Assembly (NCBI GenBank): GCA_964035545.1 | Contig: OZ037770.1 | Coordinates: 7,758,473 to 7,822,472 of the forward strand | Direction of reading: 5' to 3' | DNA length: 64,000 nucleotides | DNA from: Bugula neritina | Lineage: Eukaryota; Bryozoa; Gymnolaemata; Cheilostomatida; Bugulidae | Part shown: positions 39,101-50,400 of the stretch, piece after piece | How the letters are laid out: each line of letters opens with the position of its first letter | Numbering within the stretch: the stretch's first letter is position 1 | Program-made: the position numbers and the translations under genes | The notes under the pieces: model-generated | The model's input: only the letters and a program-made list of their open reading frames with translations | What the model was told of the DNA's origin: nothing | The model's database searches: none

Positions 39101-40978
39101 AATCCAAATATCCTTTACAGGGAATATAGACACATATAACAGTTGATATTCAAACCAAAGAGTGGAAAAACTTCTACAGTGCTGCTCTAAAAACAATAAA
39201 TGACATGCATGGCACAGAGCTCTACTACCTTCCTTTTCAAACCCATACCTTGCGTGGTCTAAAGCTCGAAACAGCCTTATATAGCTTGTGTCAAACGCCA
39301 ACCCAGGAGTCGAGAGTAAAATGATGTGAGCAACATGAAAGGCATACAGCATAATTTTTGCTTTGGTGAAAAGAACTGAATCGAAATTTGAAGAATTGCC
39401 TGCAATAATAGCAGAAAGTAATAAAAATGTATGTACTTATAAGATGTATGGCATAGAGTAGCAGGTGAATGATTTGGAGTGACACATATACTGTATAGAG
39501 TGACACATACACTGTATAGAATGACACATACACTGTATAGAGTGACACATATACTGTATAGAGTGACACATACACTGTATAGAGTGACACATACACTGTA
39601 TAGAGTGACACATACACTGTATAGAGTGACGCATACACTGTATAGAGTGACACATACACTGTATAGAGTGACACATACACTGTATAGAGTGACACATATA
39701 CTGTATAGAGTGACACATACACACTGTATAGAGTGACACATATAGTGTATAGAGTGACACATATGCTGTATAGAGTAATAAACTCACCTTCATCTTCACC
39801 TTGAAGCAATAGCCGACTAAGCTGGTCAATATCATAGCCAGTGAAACATTCCAGAACTACAAGTTTCCGAGTGGCATCATAGCATCCTCTCACTTGTCCC
39901 TACAAGCAACAAACCTGAATAACACCATAAAACTGATAAAGACTTACTGTATTACCTCTGCAGTAAAAAATGCTGAATTCCAAACTTGAAGACCATTATA
40001 CCAGTTACAGCTTATACACACACAAACAGGCACGCACGCACGCACACACGCACACACACACCTCTGGTACTAATTGGAGATATGCACAGTTTTTAACAAG
40101 TCTGAAAAAGAACCTATTTTAACTCATTTCTAGTTTCAAAAACCAATCTGGCCACCCAGATATCAAATTAACAAATCAAATTTCAATATAAAAATAAAAG
40201 CAATACCAAAACTGCTAAGACTGCATGAAAGAGAGTGGCAAATTGTTGTCCACAAAGCTACTAGCTCCAGTAGTAAGATACTGGTGTACTTGACAAGTCG
40301 TGACAGTTGACATGTGTGCCAGCCTCTTGGCTCAGCCAATCATATTCACCCATAAGCCAACAGCATTCAACACATTTATGTATGTTGACAGCCCAAAAGA
40401 ATGGTGTAATAGAATACTACAGGAGGAGAACACCATTATGCTTCTTAACTGATCCATGTACAACACAATCTTTGCTCCATATTTAAATGGGGTGGTACAA
40501 ATACATTGTGGGGCATATAATTATCAAGCAAGCAGACATTTCAGCCATTCATTATATCATCCTGTCATACAAAATCATCATTATTATACATTATCATCAT
40601 CATATAAAATTCACTAAAGATATTGCAACATTTAACAAACCAGCAGAATCCCTCTTACTTAGACTTTCATATACTGCTAGCAGACAGTAACAGGTCCTTG
40701 AATAATAGTCTATGACATCATTGTGTTATCTAAATAAGGACACTAAATTTATTCTGAAAAATAGTGAAGGCTGTGCCGACACTTTACTATAAACCTACCA
40801 CTTTGTTGCCTTCATCAAAACCAGTATGATGATCAAGGACATTTGTAAACACAGAACTTTTACTTCCGCCAAATGCTGTTTTTCCAATTATCGCAACCAC
40901 ACAGACACTTTTGTCATTGGTCAAGCTATTGAATCTATTCAAGTCTTCAGGGAATGAAAATGTAAAAAACTTGTCCAT
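27158..40978 (-). CDS. SMG8: SMG8, subunit of the SMG1 kinase complex (nonsense-mediated decay)
   Basis: Sixteen coding exons: 40799-40978, 39788-39899, 39249-39399, 38638-38773, 37994-38201, 37736-37857, 36650-36889, 32815-32970, 32575-32715, 32232-32426, 31821-31923, 30124-30336, 29523-29669, 28996-29191, 28124-28300, 27158-27278. They total 2598 nt (865 aa; human SMG8 is 991). SMG8 with SMG9 binds the SMG1 kinase and restrains its phosphorylation of UPF1. Matching blocks include the degenerate G-domain start VCVVAIIGKTAFG, the SYIRLFRALDHAR block, GFDDSIGRNP, YWENGHRLCE, ACNCGRTLNNIGDPF, the GLLPDYPSWAL block, GHRFMCSSPDKVIKV and the C-terminal LPANGVWVMRLP. Several human low-complexity inserts are absent. 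Exon 14 needs the acceptor CTCGTTAG|CC; the nearer TTGTTTAG would bring a stop. An acceptor 1 nt before the ATG implies an upstream noncoding exon. Confidence 0.97.
27315..27700 (+). repeat. tRNA-headed SINE, tandem diverged copies, in SMG8 intron 15
   Basis: TCTAGTGGTTAGAGCACTGG is a good tRNA-like A box. The leader AGTTTATGATATAATAATAT and GTAGCAGCCAT recur 215 bp later as AGTTTATGATATATTATC and GAAGCAGCTAT. Both copies end in a CTTGTGT/ACTTAAAAACCTG-like tail. The related head near 55005 supports a dispersed family. Confidence 0.5.
27780..28105. repeat. 19-21-bp minisatellite in SMG8 intron 15
   Basis: About 13 copies of a unit with core TACTGTAGTATAATGTACAG, ending about 20 bp from the donor of exon 15. 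Confidence 0.88.
28428..28690. repeat. About 52-bp tandem repeat in SMG8 intron 14
   Basis: Five near-identical units containing TTAATATATGACAAGACA followed by GCTATATAATATGTATATG and GTAGATTATGGAA. Confidence 0.93.
28843..28985. repeat. About 22-bp minisatellite in SMG8 intron 14
   Basis: Six to seven copies of GATAGAGATATATGAATATA plus GT or GG, ending about 10 bp from the donor of exon 14. A second, unrelated array lies in the same intron. Confidence 0.93.
30380..31807. repeat. 17-bp minisatellite filling SMG8 intron 11
   Basis: About 84 copies of a 17-bp unit, plus-strand TCTCACTCTGACTATAC with TGTAC, TATTC and TTACC variants. It ends 13 bp from the donor of exon 11 and begins about 45 bp from the acceptor of exon 12. 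In gene direction each unit contains CAGAGTGAGA, which includes a GTGAGA donor core. Confidence 0.97.
33376..33897. mobile_element. Possible 0.5-kb MITE with GTGCTCAAAA ends
   Basis: GTGCTCAAAA at 33376-33385 is inverted as TTTTGAGCAC at 33888-33897. No clear target duplication. It overlaps the left end of the larger TIR candidate, so boundaries are uncertain. Confidence 0.35.
33394..36601. mobile_element. Candidate 3.2-kb TIR transposon in SMG8 intron 7
   Basis: The left end TATTACACTTTACTAGG then TGGCCACTCAA is mirrored at the right by TTGCGTGGCCACC then TCTCGGAGTGTAAT (shared ATTACACT...GGTGGCCAC). The interior has only broken frames. One minus-strand stretch near 34390-34310 could be remains of a transposase but matches no family I can name. 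It explains why intron 7 is the largest SMG8 intron (3.7 kb). Confidence 0.5.
38265..38500. repeat. Degenerate GTGAGTAATAGTAT-type repeat in SMG8 intron 4
   Basis: Irregular copies of AGTTGTGAGTAATAGTATTA with drifted spacing, an old minisatellite. Confidence 0.7.
39478..39778. repeat. 21-bp minisatellite in SMG8 intron 2
   Basis: About 14 copies with core GTGACACATACACTGTATAG plus A, ending about 9 bp from the donor of exon 2. Intron 39400-39787 is mostly repeat. Confidence 0.95.
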
Positions 40979-41639
40979 CCTGCAAGATTTTCAACACATG
41001 ACAGAATAAGAGAGAACTAGAAATTGCGTTTTATAAAGCAAGAGCAAAGGTTGTGGTTATTAATTAGTTCTAAATTACAATTTAAAACTTCATAAGTTAA
41101 CTCTGTTAATCTAAATATGCTTGCAAATACTTGATCCAATCAACATACATAATGATCACTAAAAAATAAAACATTACATACAAATAAGTTCCAAACAAAA
41201 ATTGTAGATTATGATTCGTAAATTAAAATAAGTTAAAATTAACTAAACTTAGGTGAACTTGGGTTCAACATTTTTATTGTAGGTTGGACCATCACTAAGC
41301 CTGAATTACTAGCCGTTTGTGACTTTGGCCCTAATATTAATTATTATAATGACTCATAACAATAATCTTAATAGTTTGTTCCAAAGTTATCTTTTAGTCA
41401 AACTTTATAATTATTGCTATAATAATAATATTAATAAGATTGATAATAATAATAATTAGTAACACTATCACTAACATAATTATAGACAACTGGGTAAGAC
41501 TATAAAATTACTATGTCAATCTGAATAATCATAATTATAATATTAATCTGAATTTAATAAAAGAAATCCACGCTCGACCTATTTTCTAGAATAACATTAA
41601 CTTAATAATTAACTAAACGTGTAACTATAACTTCTAGCA

Positions 41640-42360
41640 GCATGAGATTGAGTATGAGTATCAGTATCATTTAGACTTACTCTTAGAGTTGGTCCTATCA
41701 TCATGATAAAGTAATTATCATTTATGACTTACAAGAACACTAATTGAAGCTCTAACTTTAAGAGTAGAACAGTATCAATATCATTATGATTACGAGGATG
41801 AGCATCAATGCAATTATCATACTCATACTGATAGTGATACTGAGTATCAGCATGAGTATAAAATAACAGTAGTATTAGTACTAACAGTAACACTACTAAA
41901 AGTAAAACTTTAAAGTAAAATTAAAAGTAAATGTGTAGTAAGACTAACAGTAACAGTAACACTAACCGTAACATTGTTACTAACAGTAACAGTAACACTA
42001 ACAATAGCAACTAACAAGAGTAACACGTGCTAACAATAACATCATGATACTGATAGTCATAGTGAGTATGACTACCAGAATCAGTCAATCACTATGACTA
42101 TGAGTACGAGTATCAGTATGACTATGACTGTGAGTAACAACTAACAAGTAACCAACAATTGGACTAACAGTAACACCAATAACTAGTAAGTACTACAAGT
42201 ACAAGTAACACTAACACTAACAGCCAACAGGTAACACTTACAGTTACAGCTACACTAACAAGTAACAAGCAACAGCGAGCACTCAGAAGCCAGAACACTT
42301 AAGAGTTAAGTAACTAATACCTATAAGTATTAGTTATTAGAATTAGTAATAATAATGCAA
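41640..42360. repeat. Quasi-periodic AGTATGAG / AACACTAACAGTA block
   Basis: Irregular six-base-like periodicity of AGTATGAG, TATCAGTA, ACTAACAGTAACAGTAAC motifs with no fixed unit. Similar blocks lie at 11450-11760, 24470-24720 and 59260-59560. Confidence 0.6.
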
Positions 42361-42559
42361 ATGGTAGCAACTGCAACTACTACCTGTGGTTGGTTTTTTT
42401 AAATTGGTGAATTAACGATCATTGAATATCAAATTGAAATTAAATATGATTCGGTGATGATAGTTGGTTTTCCCCACGACCAAGGTTTATTATTGAAGAT
42501 GTTGATTTGATGAGAAAAAGTCTACGATCACGACTTATGAGTTATGACATATTCAGACA

Positions 42560-42690
42560 AGTTATTCTAGAAGCAGCTCCGAGTTGGGGGTGATTGTGTG
42601 CAATAGTGTAAGATTAGGGTCCCAAGTTAAATCCTGAACTCTAGACTCAAAAAATTTCAAATTCGGAGCTGTTTATAAAATAATTCTATT
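42560..42690. repeat. Palindromic repeat, copy 1
   Basis: TTATTCTAGAAGCAGCTCCG at the left and CGGAGCTGTTTATAAAATAA at the right form an imperfect inverted repeat with GTTGGGGGTGAT just inside the left arm. The same arrangement occurs at 59885-60045. Confidence 0.6.
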
Positions 42691-42949
42691 CAGCAAGACA
42701 AAGAGTTAAACCAATTAGCGTTAATTAATCAATCTGACGATAATAGAATCAGATGGTCTAACATCTAAATCCTAAGCTATTTGACAATTTCGCTGACTAA
42801 TATCAATTCCCAATGTTACATATTAAACATAGAATAATATTGTGATGGCCGTTGGATATGCTATGCTACCCCATGCCTCTGTGTACTTGAAACCTAGCCT
42901 ACACCTTCTATATTATGGACATTTTATTCACACAGCTTGCTGCACTCTG

Positions 42950-43055
42950 GGATGCCACACGTTCTACCATTCGCATGGCGACAGTCTGTGATGCCGCACA
43001 GCCGCATGGCAGCCTCTGCTGTGGCTAGACGACCGGAACCGCGGGGAAACATGAT
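42950..43055 (-). promoter_or_regulatory. CpG-richer patch, possible SMG8 promoter or first exon
   Basis: A GC- and CpG-rich island (CGACCGGAACCGCGGGG) about 2 kb upstream of the SMG8 start-codon exon. That exon begins at an acceptor, so a noncoding exon must lie upstream. The assignment is positional only. Confidence 0.3.
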
Positions 43056-44481
43056 GAGATGAAAATAATATACAGGCAAGCTTAACTGGCAATCAGAAGT
43101 AAGCTTTCGGTAGGTTTGAAAAAAGAAATAAAATATTAAGTTTTATTTACATTCTCAACTCTAACTATATTATAGGCAGATCAGCTGAGATTATAGACAG
43201 CGGTAAGAGAGAAACTTATTGCCTATAAGTTCTTCTGCTACTTGTATGAAACCCAAAGTTATATATTTGCTAAGCACATGCAAATAATCTTTTTTACAAA
43301 ACAGTTTTTCAAACATTCTACTATGTTGTTATGAAGCAGAATTTTATTTGAAAAGTCTTGTTCTAAATAATGTGACTAAGTGAATTAAGTAGGTGCAATG
43401 AAGGTGCAGAATAATCATATAACATGCCGGAGACAAAATGTGAATGATCATTTTGAAACTATGGAAAGTAATGGTGCCTAAAATATTCATGTAAAGATCT
43501 TAATTAAAGCTTTTTGCACTATTTTTTATTTTGAATGCGAGTTGACAGAAAATTTGAATAGTTGATTTGTGTAGCCTACAGCAGAAACACCTTATGACTT
43601 GATGCACACTGATATCGATGCATGGACATAGTTGTCAGTTTTACAGTCTAACTAATGTTTAAGCACACTGATATCGATGTTTAAGCTTACCTCATAAAAG
43701 CAAATGGGGAATTTCTGCTTTAGCTTTCTTTTGTTCACATGTCTGAGTAGAGGTGTGATACATGACAAGCTTGGAGGGTGCAGGATAATAAATTATACTA
43801 ACTTTTAAAATCAGGAAAACCCCAGTCAAAAGTTAATTAATAGTGACCTTTGTATATATACAACATACTATAGTTCATAATATAATAATATAACCATGCA
43901 TATATAATAATTATTCCATATAATATATTTTATTACAGACTATTTAGTTGTTAATAATTTAAATAGCTGCCGTCATTCCATATAAAGGTAAAATAAGATG
44001 GAAATATGAAATTAAATTTATATAGCCTACATAAAAATGAGCAGAAATAAGTATTTTATTTATATTTTTGTACAGTATATTTTATCACGTATAACTTGGT
44101 AATGTAAGCTCCAACAATAACAACCATTGCACATGGAATAAGCAAGCAAGGAAATGCATTGACTATTAAAGCTATTATATTATAATGGTAAAAACATGAC
44201 TAGCTTTAATACAAATGAGTATTTGAGCAAATATCGAAAGTAATTGTTCTGAGAATGTAACAAAAATTTATCAAAATATAAGCTATATCTATACATTGTC
44301 GTTCCCACGAAACCTAAATTGTCATAAGCTTCATAATTATACAGGTTAGTGAAACTGATGTATTACATCATGCAAGAATATTACTAAAACTATAATACAA
44401 GGAGTAAGGACGGTAACTCACACCAGAGACTTAGTTTGTAGTGACAGAAACCAGTGTAACTTTCACAAAGTTTTAAATCAA

Positions 44482-47400
44482 TTACAAATAATTAAAGGAG
44501 TTTGCTCCAGCTCCTGTGATATTTCTGTTGTCAACTGCAGTACTGTGATAAGAGCCATTATTGGTGGGGATACTCTGGTCTGTAATGTCTCTATGACTAT
44601 CATCATGGTAAATATTGAGTGGCATCTCGCTATCTACACAACACAAATATAAGGGTACTCAAAATATATGCTATAACAGTAACTTGCAACAGCCTAACTT
44701 CATATGCCTATACTTTTTAATAATACTATATAATCACATACAAATATACCATGTAATACTATTTATGTAATATGTAGTGATATAAATATAATATGTAATT
44801 AAATAAAATGTTATAGTATGCAATAAGGCACTTTATGCAGCACCTACACATCAATTCTGATTGATTCAATTATTGAACAGCATGTTAGACAATAGTACTA
44901 TGTCTGATACAGTTTGCTATATATACATAATATATGAGTATACAGCTATATACAGCTATATACAGTTATAACAAATGGCTAGGAGAGGGGGTCATCATTG
45001 CATGGAAAGGCTTGCAACTGCTGAGCTCATTACTAATGTTTTTAGATCACTGCTAAATATAGGAGTAGCATGGGTTAGAGCAGTTACTCTTGAAAATTGA
45101 CCAATATTTAATAAATTTGTCTCCATTTTTGTTGGTCCAGGTTTACTATAGTGGAACTAATCAATGTAAGTCGGGTAGGAACAACCAAAGGAAAGCTAAA
45201 CATGCCAAATAGAAAATATTTTACAATTAGTTGGAACAGAATAGGCAAGGAATTTGTTCTCTCACAATATAACTTTGAGAAAAAATTACCAGAAATACAA
45301 ATAGGAATCTAGAGCTTGGCAAAGTACCCAATTAAAATTGTGAGGCTATTATTTAACTTTGACCCTAACTTTCAACCGGTGTTAAGAGTTGAGGAATGCT
45401 CCAGTTTGGACGGAAATTCTCACATTTAGGAGCAGTAGTTAAGAAATGGAGTTAGCCTAAGCTCTTTAATTTTATTATTAAATTTTGGTTTGGCTCGAGG
45501 ACATAATTGTGGATGCTACACTTCCAATCCGAACACAGGCTTTTCTCAATTTCTCCTACCTTAATTCCCAGCACTTATTTGCTGATTATAAAATCAGGTT
45601 TCAAAGTAAAGTTGAGACACAACGAAAGTAGAAACTATCCCATACACTTTGGATAACCTCTGCATTCAATTACAATTTGACCAGGGAGAGGGTAATTTAC
45701 AAAGTGTGTTTGAGGAATTGCTGGTAGACACACGCACAAATTCAGACTAAATCACGTGGAGATGACTCCCACAGTCAGGTACAATAGCGCAGACTGTGTC
45801 ACAGATACATACCTCCAGTGTTATAGTGACGGCATTGCTCACCCCCACCACCAGAGTCCTGCAGTGGACCTGAAACATGAGGGCAGAATACAGACAGAGT
45901 GTTTCATAGAGTAACACTTCTACTGAGTATATTACGCCTCAAAAGCTCAACAACTGATATTTAAAACGATGAAAAAGAGCTGAGATTAGTAGTGATACTA
46001 TACTAGTAGTGATACTATACGAGTAGTGATACCATACAAGTAGTGGTACTATACGAGTAGTGATACCATACTAGTAGTGATACTATACGAGTAGTGATAC
46101 TATACTAGTGGTGATACTATACTAGTAGTGATACTATACGAGTAGTGATACTATACTAGTGGTGATACTATACAAGTAGTGATACCATACAAGTAGTGAT
46201 ACTATACTAGTGGTGATACTATACAAGTAGTGGTACTATACTAGTAGTGATACTATACAAGTAGTGATACTATACTAGTAGTGATACTATACAAGTATTT
46301 ACAATGATTTAGGAGTTACATTTTCAACTAATATTGTGATTTGTTTATTGTGCTATGCTTAAGAACCTACTGCCTTATTGGCCAGGATCACAGGTGAGTA
46401 AATCTACAAATTTAATTGATTTTTGTGTTTCCAGTTGGTGTTCACTCCTAATGTGCCAACCTTAATAAAGAAAAAGGAGCTTTATTGAACACTAGATGAA
46501 GGTCTGCAATACATTCACTGGGACATTATCTATAGAAGTTTAACTCACACCAATCTTTCATGCAGCTTTGAGTTGAGGAGTTTATAGAGCTACTCGATCT
46601 GTGCATGCCAAGGTCATTCTACAATCATTGGACAACTAACAATATATATATTTCTATTAATAAAAGAGAAAACGAACCCACAGAACCAACAATAGCAAGG
46701 AATTATAAAATGCACATAATAATATAGTACTAAGCTTTACAGCACATAGCATATAGTAATATATCTACAGGTAACATACTCCACTGAAGGTCAGTATTGT
46801 TGTATATCAGCAAGTATATAGTAAACAAGTGAAATGGAACTTGATTAAAAATGGACGCCATACCCCAAGGCACTCCTGCAAGCCCACTTATGTGAGGTAT
46901 TATGTAGCCGGTGATTTCCATTGCATACTTACATTTCCTAAGTTTTGACTGGACCGCCTGCCCTTTCTCCTCCGGCATAATATCACTATTATAACAATGG
47001 CGGTCACAGTTGCTACTAATGGTATAGCCACCCATAGTATGATTATCTTTCCCTTAAATCTTCGGTCTACAAAGTCATTGTCAAACAGGCTATAATGGTG
47101 CTGCAATTCTACTAGTCTTAGTATCAACACAAAACTCACATATTCTACTCTAATATAAACTGCAGTCAACATAATTTTTCTGGCTTTCTTGATGCTGTTT
47201 ATGATATGCTGCCTATTACTCAACATCTATACATAACAAGAATTACACTAATAAAAACACCTCATCAAATGCTGGTATTACGACTTATATATATATACTA
47301 TGAAGCTAATATTTCATTATGTAGTATATGTGGTAGCGATTCTATTATACTAACCAGTGCGGCATGTGTTATCTGAAGTCTCCGTTCCTTGAGTATCCAC

Positions 47401-50400
47401 ACCATACGTGCACACAGTGTGTGGTATACAGGGTTCTGTATATGAAGATATGTTGGAAAATGTTCCCACTGGACATGCTTTGCACACGGTATTCGTTCTC
47501 TTAGTACCTGATACACAAGATATTATATTGAACATGAAACTGTATAATATCCAGGTGTAATATATGGGAATTATAAGTAGAAAAAAGTCATCTGACCACA
47601 TAAAGCAGCTATACTACAGTTTAGAAACTTACAAAATGACTACTGATTGAAAATTAAATGAAAAAGTTTAATGCTCAACAATGAACGACAGTTGTTTATA
47701 AATTACCCTAGCCAAGTGCTAACACTCAGTAGGTAAAACCATTAATTTTGTATCGATACAGCTGTAAACTGTAACAGAGTAACATACTTCTTACTTACAC
47801 TAATGAAATAAATTGCTATTGACTTTAAACTATCAGTATTTTGTAAAGTAACAATTCATAAAATCCTGATTAACTTTTTCTCGTTTGTTCATATTCTTAT
47901 ATTCAGCAGAAAAAAATATTGGGAAGACAACTTTATATTATTGTTACATATTGTACTTTATGTAAGTTTTTAAACAGTAATAAGGTTAGTGTATGATTTG
48001 GTTACTATAATAAGATAAGGTGTAGAGAGAGTTGTAGGCATACACTGATGGTGGCTTAGTGTGGCTGCTGGGAGTATTGTAGTATTCAGCAGGTTGTATA
48101 TATAATTATACTCTACATAGCAACAGCTAATGAGATGTCAGCCTAACTATTAGTTATTATTTTAATTACATGACACACAATTATACTGAGAGTTATGATA
48201 CATCAGCTATAATGGCCCTTGAGATATTTAATCACATTTACACTATAATCAATTGCTTGTATTCAGAGTAAATTCATTAGGAAGAACTTTCATCTAATTG
48301 ATTGTCTCAGAGAAAGAGAGAGTAGTGAGTAGTGCAAACTTAGACAGCATTTAGTTGCTGTATATGAAAGCTTTACTGGTCATACATTGAGATTATGCTG
48401 CCAACATGTTACAGTATAGGATAATACTGTGAACACAGATTACTTCTCCAAGGTATGACTCAAGCTCATGCCTTTGACTATGTAGTCCGTGGTAATAAAA
48501 GATAACCTCAAAGAGTCTGAAAATCTGGACATTGTTTGGTTCATGAGGGAAGGCAGTGGCAAGTTTTAGTTACAGCTAGGAGTTAAAGTTTAGCAAAAAT
48601 CAGATCTACCCTTAAGAATTTTTGGGTTTCAAGTACCAGCACTTCCCCCATCAAACACAAAGTTTTACAGCTTCGAAGATTTATATCGGTAGACTAACCG
48701 GGGGGGGGGGGGGGGGAGGGGTTACAGCAGGAGTTGCCCCTCCTATACGTGATGATAATCTACAAAGCCATCTGCCAATTATTTAAGCTGCAGACATACT
48801 AAAGGGCACAGTTGCTGCAGCACATAAAGCTAGCCTGCTATCCCTGTAGATATTATACTGACTAGGGTTAAAAGGTTGGCTAAGGTTACATCTAGCATGT
48901 GCAGCTATATTACATATACACATATCAGATGCTGTTAGAAACTTGAATACTCATTCTAACAATATATAAAGATTAACCTATAATAATGCCCAAGAGATCC
49001 CTGAATATTAATTGTTAAACTAAATTATTACTGCCAAACCACCACAGTTAACATTTTGCTAAAACTACACACAAAGGCTAAAGATTTTACTGGAATATTT
49101 ATTGTTGTAGAAACAAACTTGTTCAACAACCAATACAGTTATTAATAATTACACAGGCAATGCATCCCGTTATATGAAAACCATTGGCTGATAGATAAAT
49201 GTTAAACTCTTGAGGCCAATAAAAAGACCAGTGTATGGCAATATTTCTTAAAACTTGAAACCAATTATGTATATTAATTAACATTATATAGCTAGACAGG
49301 AAATATGTATAACTCAACTAATATTGCTACATACTTATGTGCTAGTAAGCTAAGGCACATAGACATTTTTTATTTTATAAACCAATGAATAATATGCTCA
49401 AGATTGCTTGGAAATATTTTTTTTAGTTTTTGAAGCTGAAGTTGTCAAAAATTTCATTACAGTTTGGAAAATTTCGTACCTCAGCACTTTTTCCATGAGT
49501 CAGTCTCAGTCTTATGACTGTACCATGATCTTGCAGCATATGCATGTATATTTCAAATGCCAATACCTACTCACTGCTACTGTAGCTGCTAGTGATCACA
49601 TGTTAATATGCACAACAACAATATGCTTACACTGATGGTAATAGCAGCTATGTCTATATTACATCACAATTTACGTTTACATCAATTTGTGAATATAACA
49701 AAATACGTGCCATCCAGTTCATAAATAGTGTTATACAATGTTACTGAAAGATTTATGTAGCTTTCAAGTATATATTTGTATTTTTACATATAATTATTAA
49801 AACTAGATCTGAGAAAAACCACTGGTGTTATTGAAAAGCAGAGAGTGATGAAATTGTGATACGAGAAACCACTATCAAAATAACAACTTTCAATTTAATT
49901 CTTTTTAATTCAGTCCTCAATAAATCCTGCATGTATCCGATCTTAAACAACATGGGCAGTTATTTGGAGAAATCAGTCATTTAAAAAAATGCTTTGGCAA
50001 AAGTATCATACCTTTGTGAAAACTTTAATGTTTGTTAAAATATAAACTTAAGACTGTTTTACAAAGAAACGAAGGAGGCACCAGTGCAAACAAGATTGTT
50101 GCTTTGAAAAACAAAATCTAGAATCTCAGATTTCATAAAACATTAACTTTCCAGACTTATAGCAGAAAACCTAATTGGAGGATTTTTTAAAATCATTGAT
50201 ACAACCCTGCTTTAAACACCCAATCTTCGGTGTGTACAGTCAAATAATAACAACTCATCCCTCAGATTATAGTCAAATAATTTGTCAGATTTCATCACAT
50301 GCTGGCTGCTGCCTTTCACTACTACAATTATAAACTGAGCACAGTACACGTAAAAGCTTGATGATAGTTATGATTTGTGCCTACTAAATGACTTATAATG

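Larger units (their letters stand above)
41000..44480. other. Intergenic region between SMG8 and the TNFR-like gene
   Basis: No coding exon found. It holds a quasi-periodic block (41640-42360), a palindromic repeat (42560-42690) and a CpG-richer patch (42950-43055). A direct repeat GCACACTGATATCGATG occurs at about 43603 and 43662. Confidence 0.5.

Noticed and set aside
39277-39835. 161-200-codon minus-strand ORFs with CVTLYSV or HSIQCM repeats
   Set aside because: They run SMG8 exons into the intronic 21-bp array; the splice donor at 39787 ends the exon.
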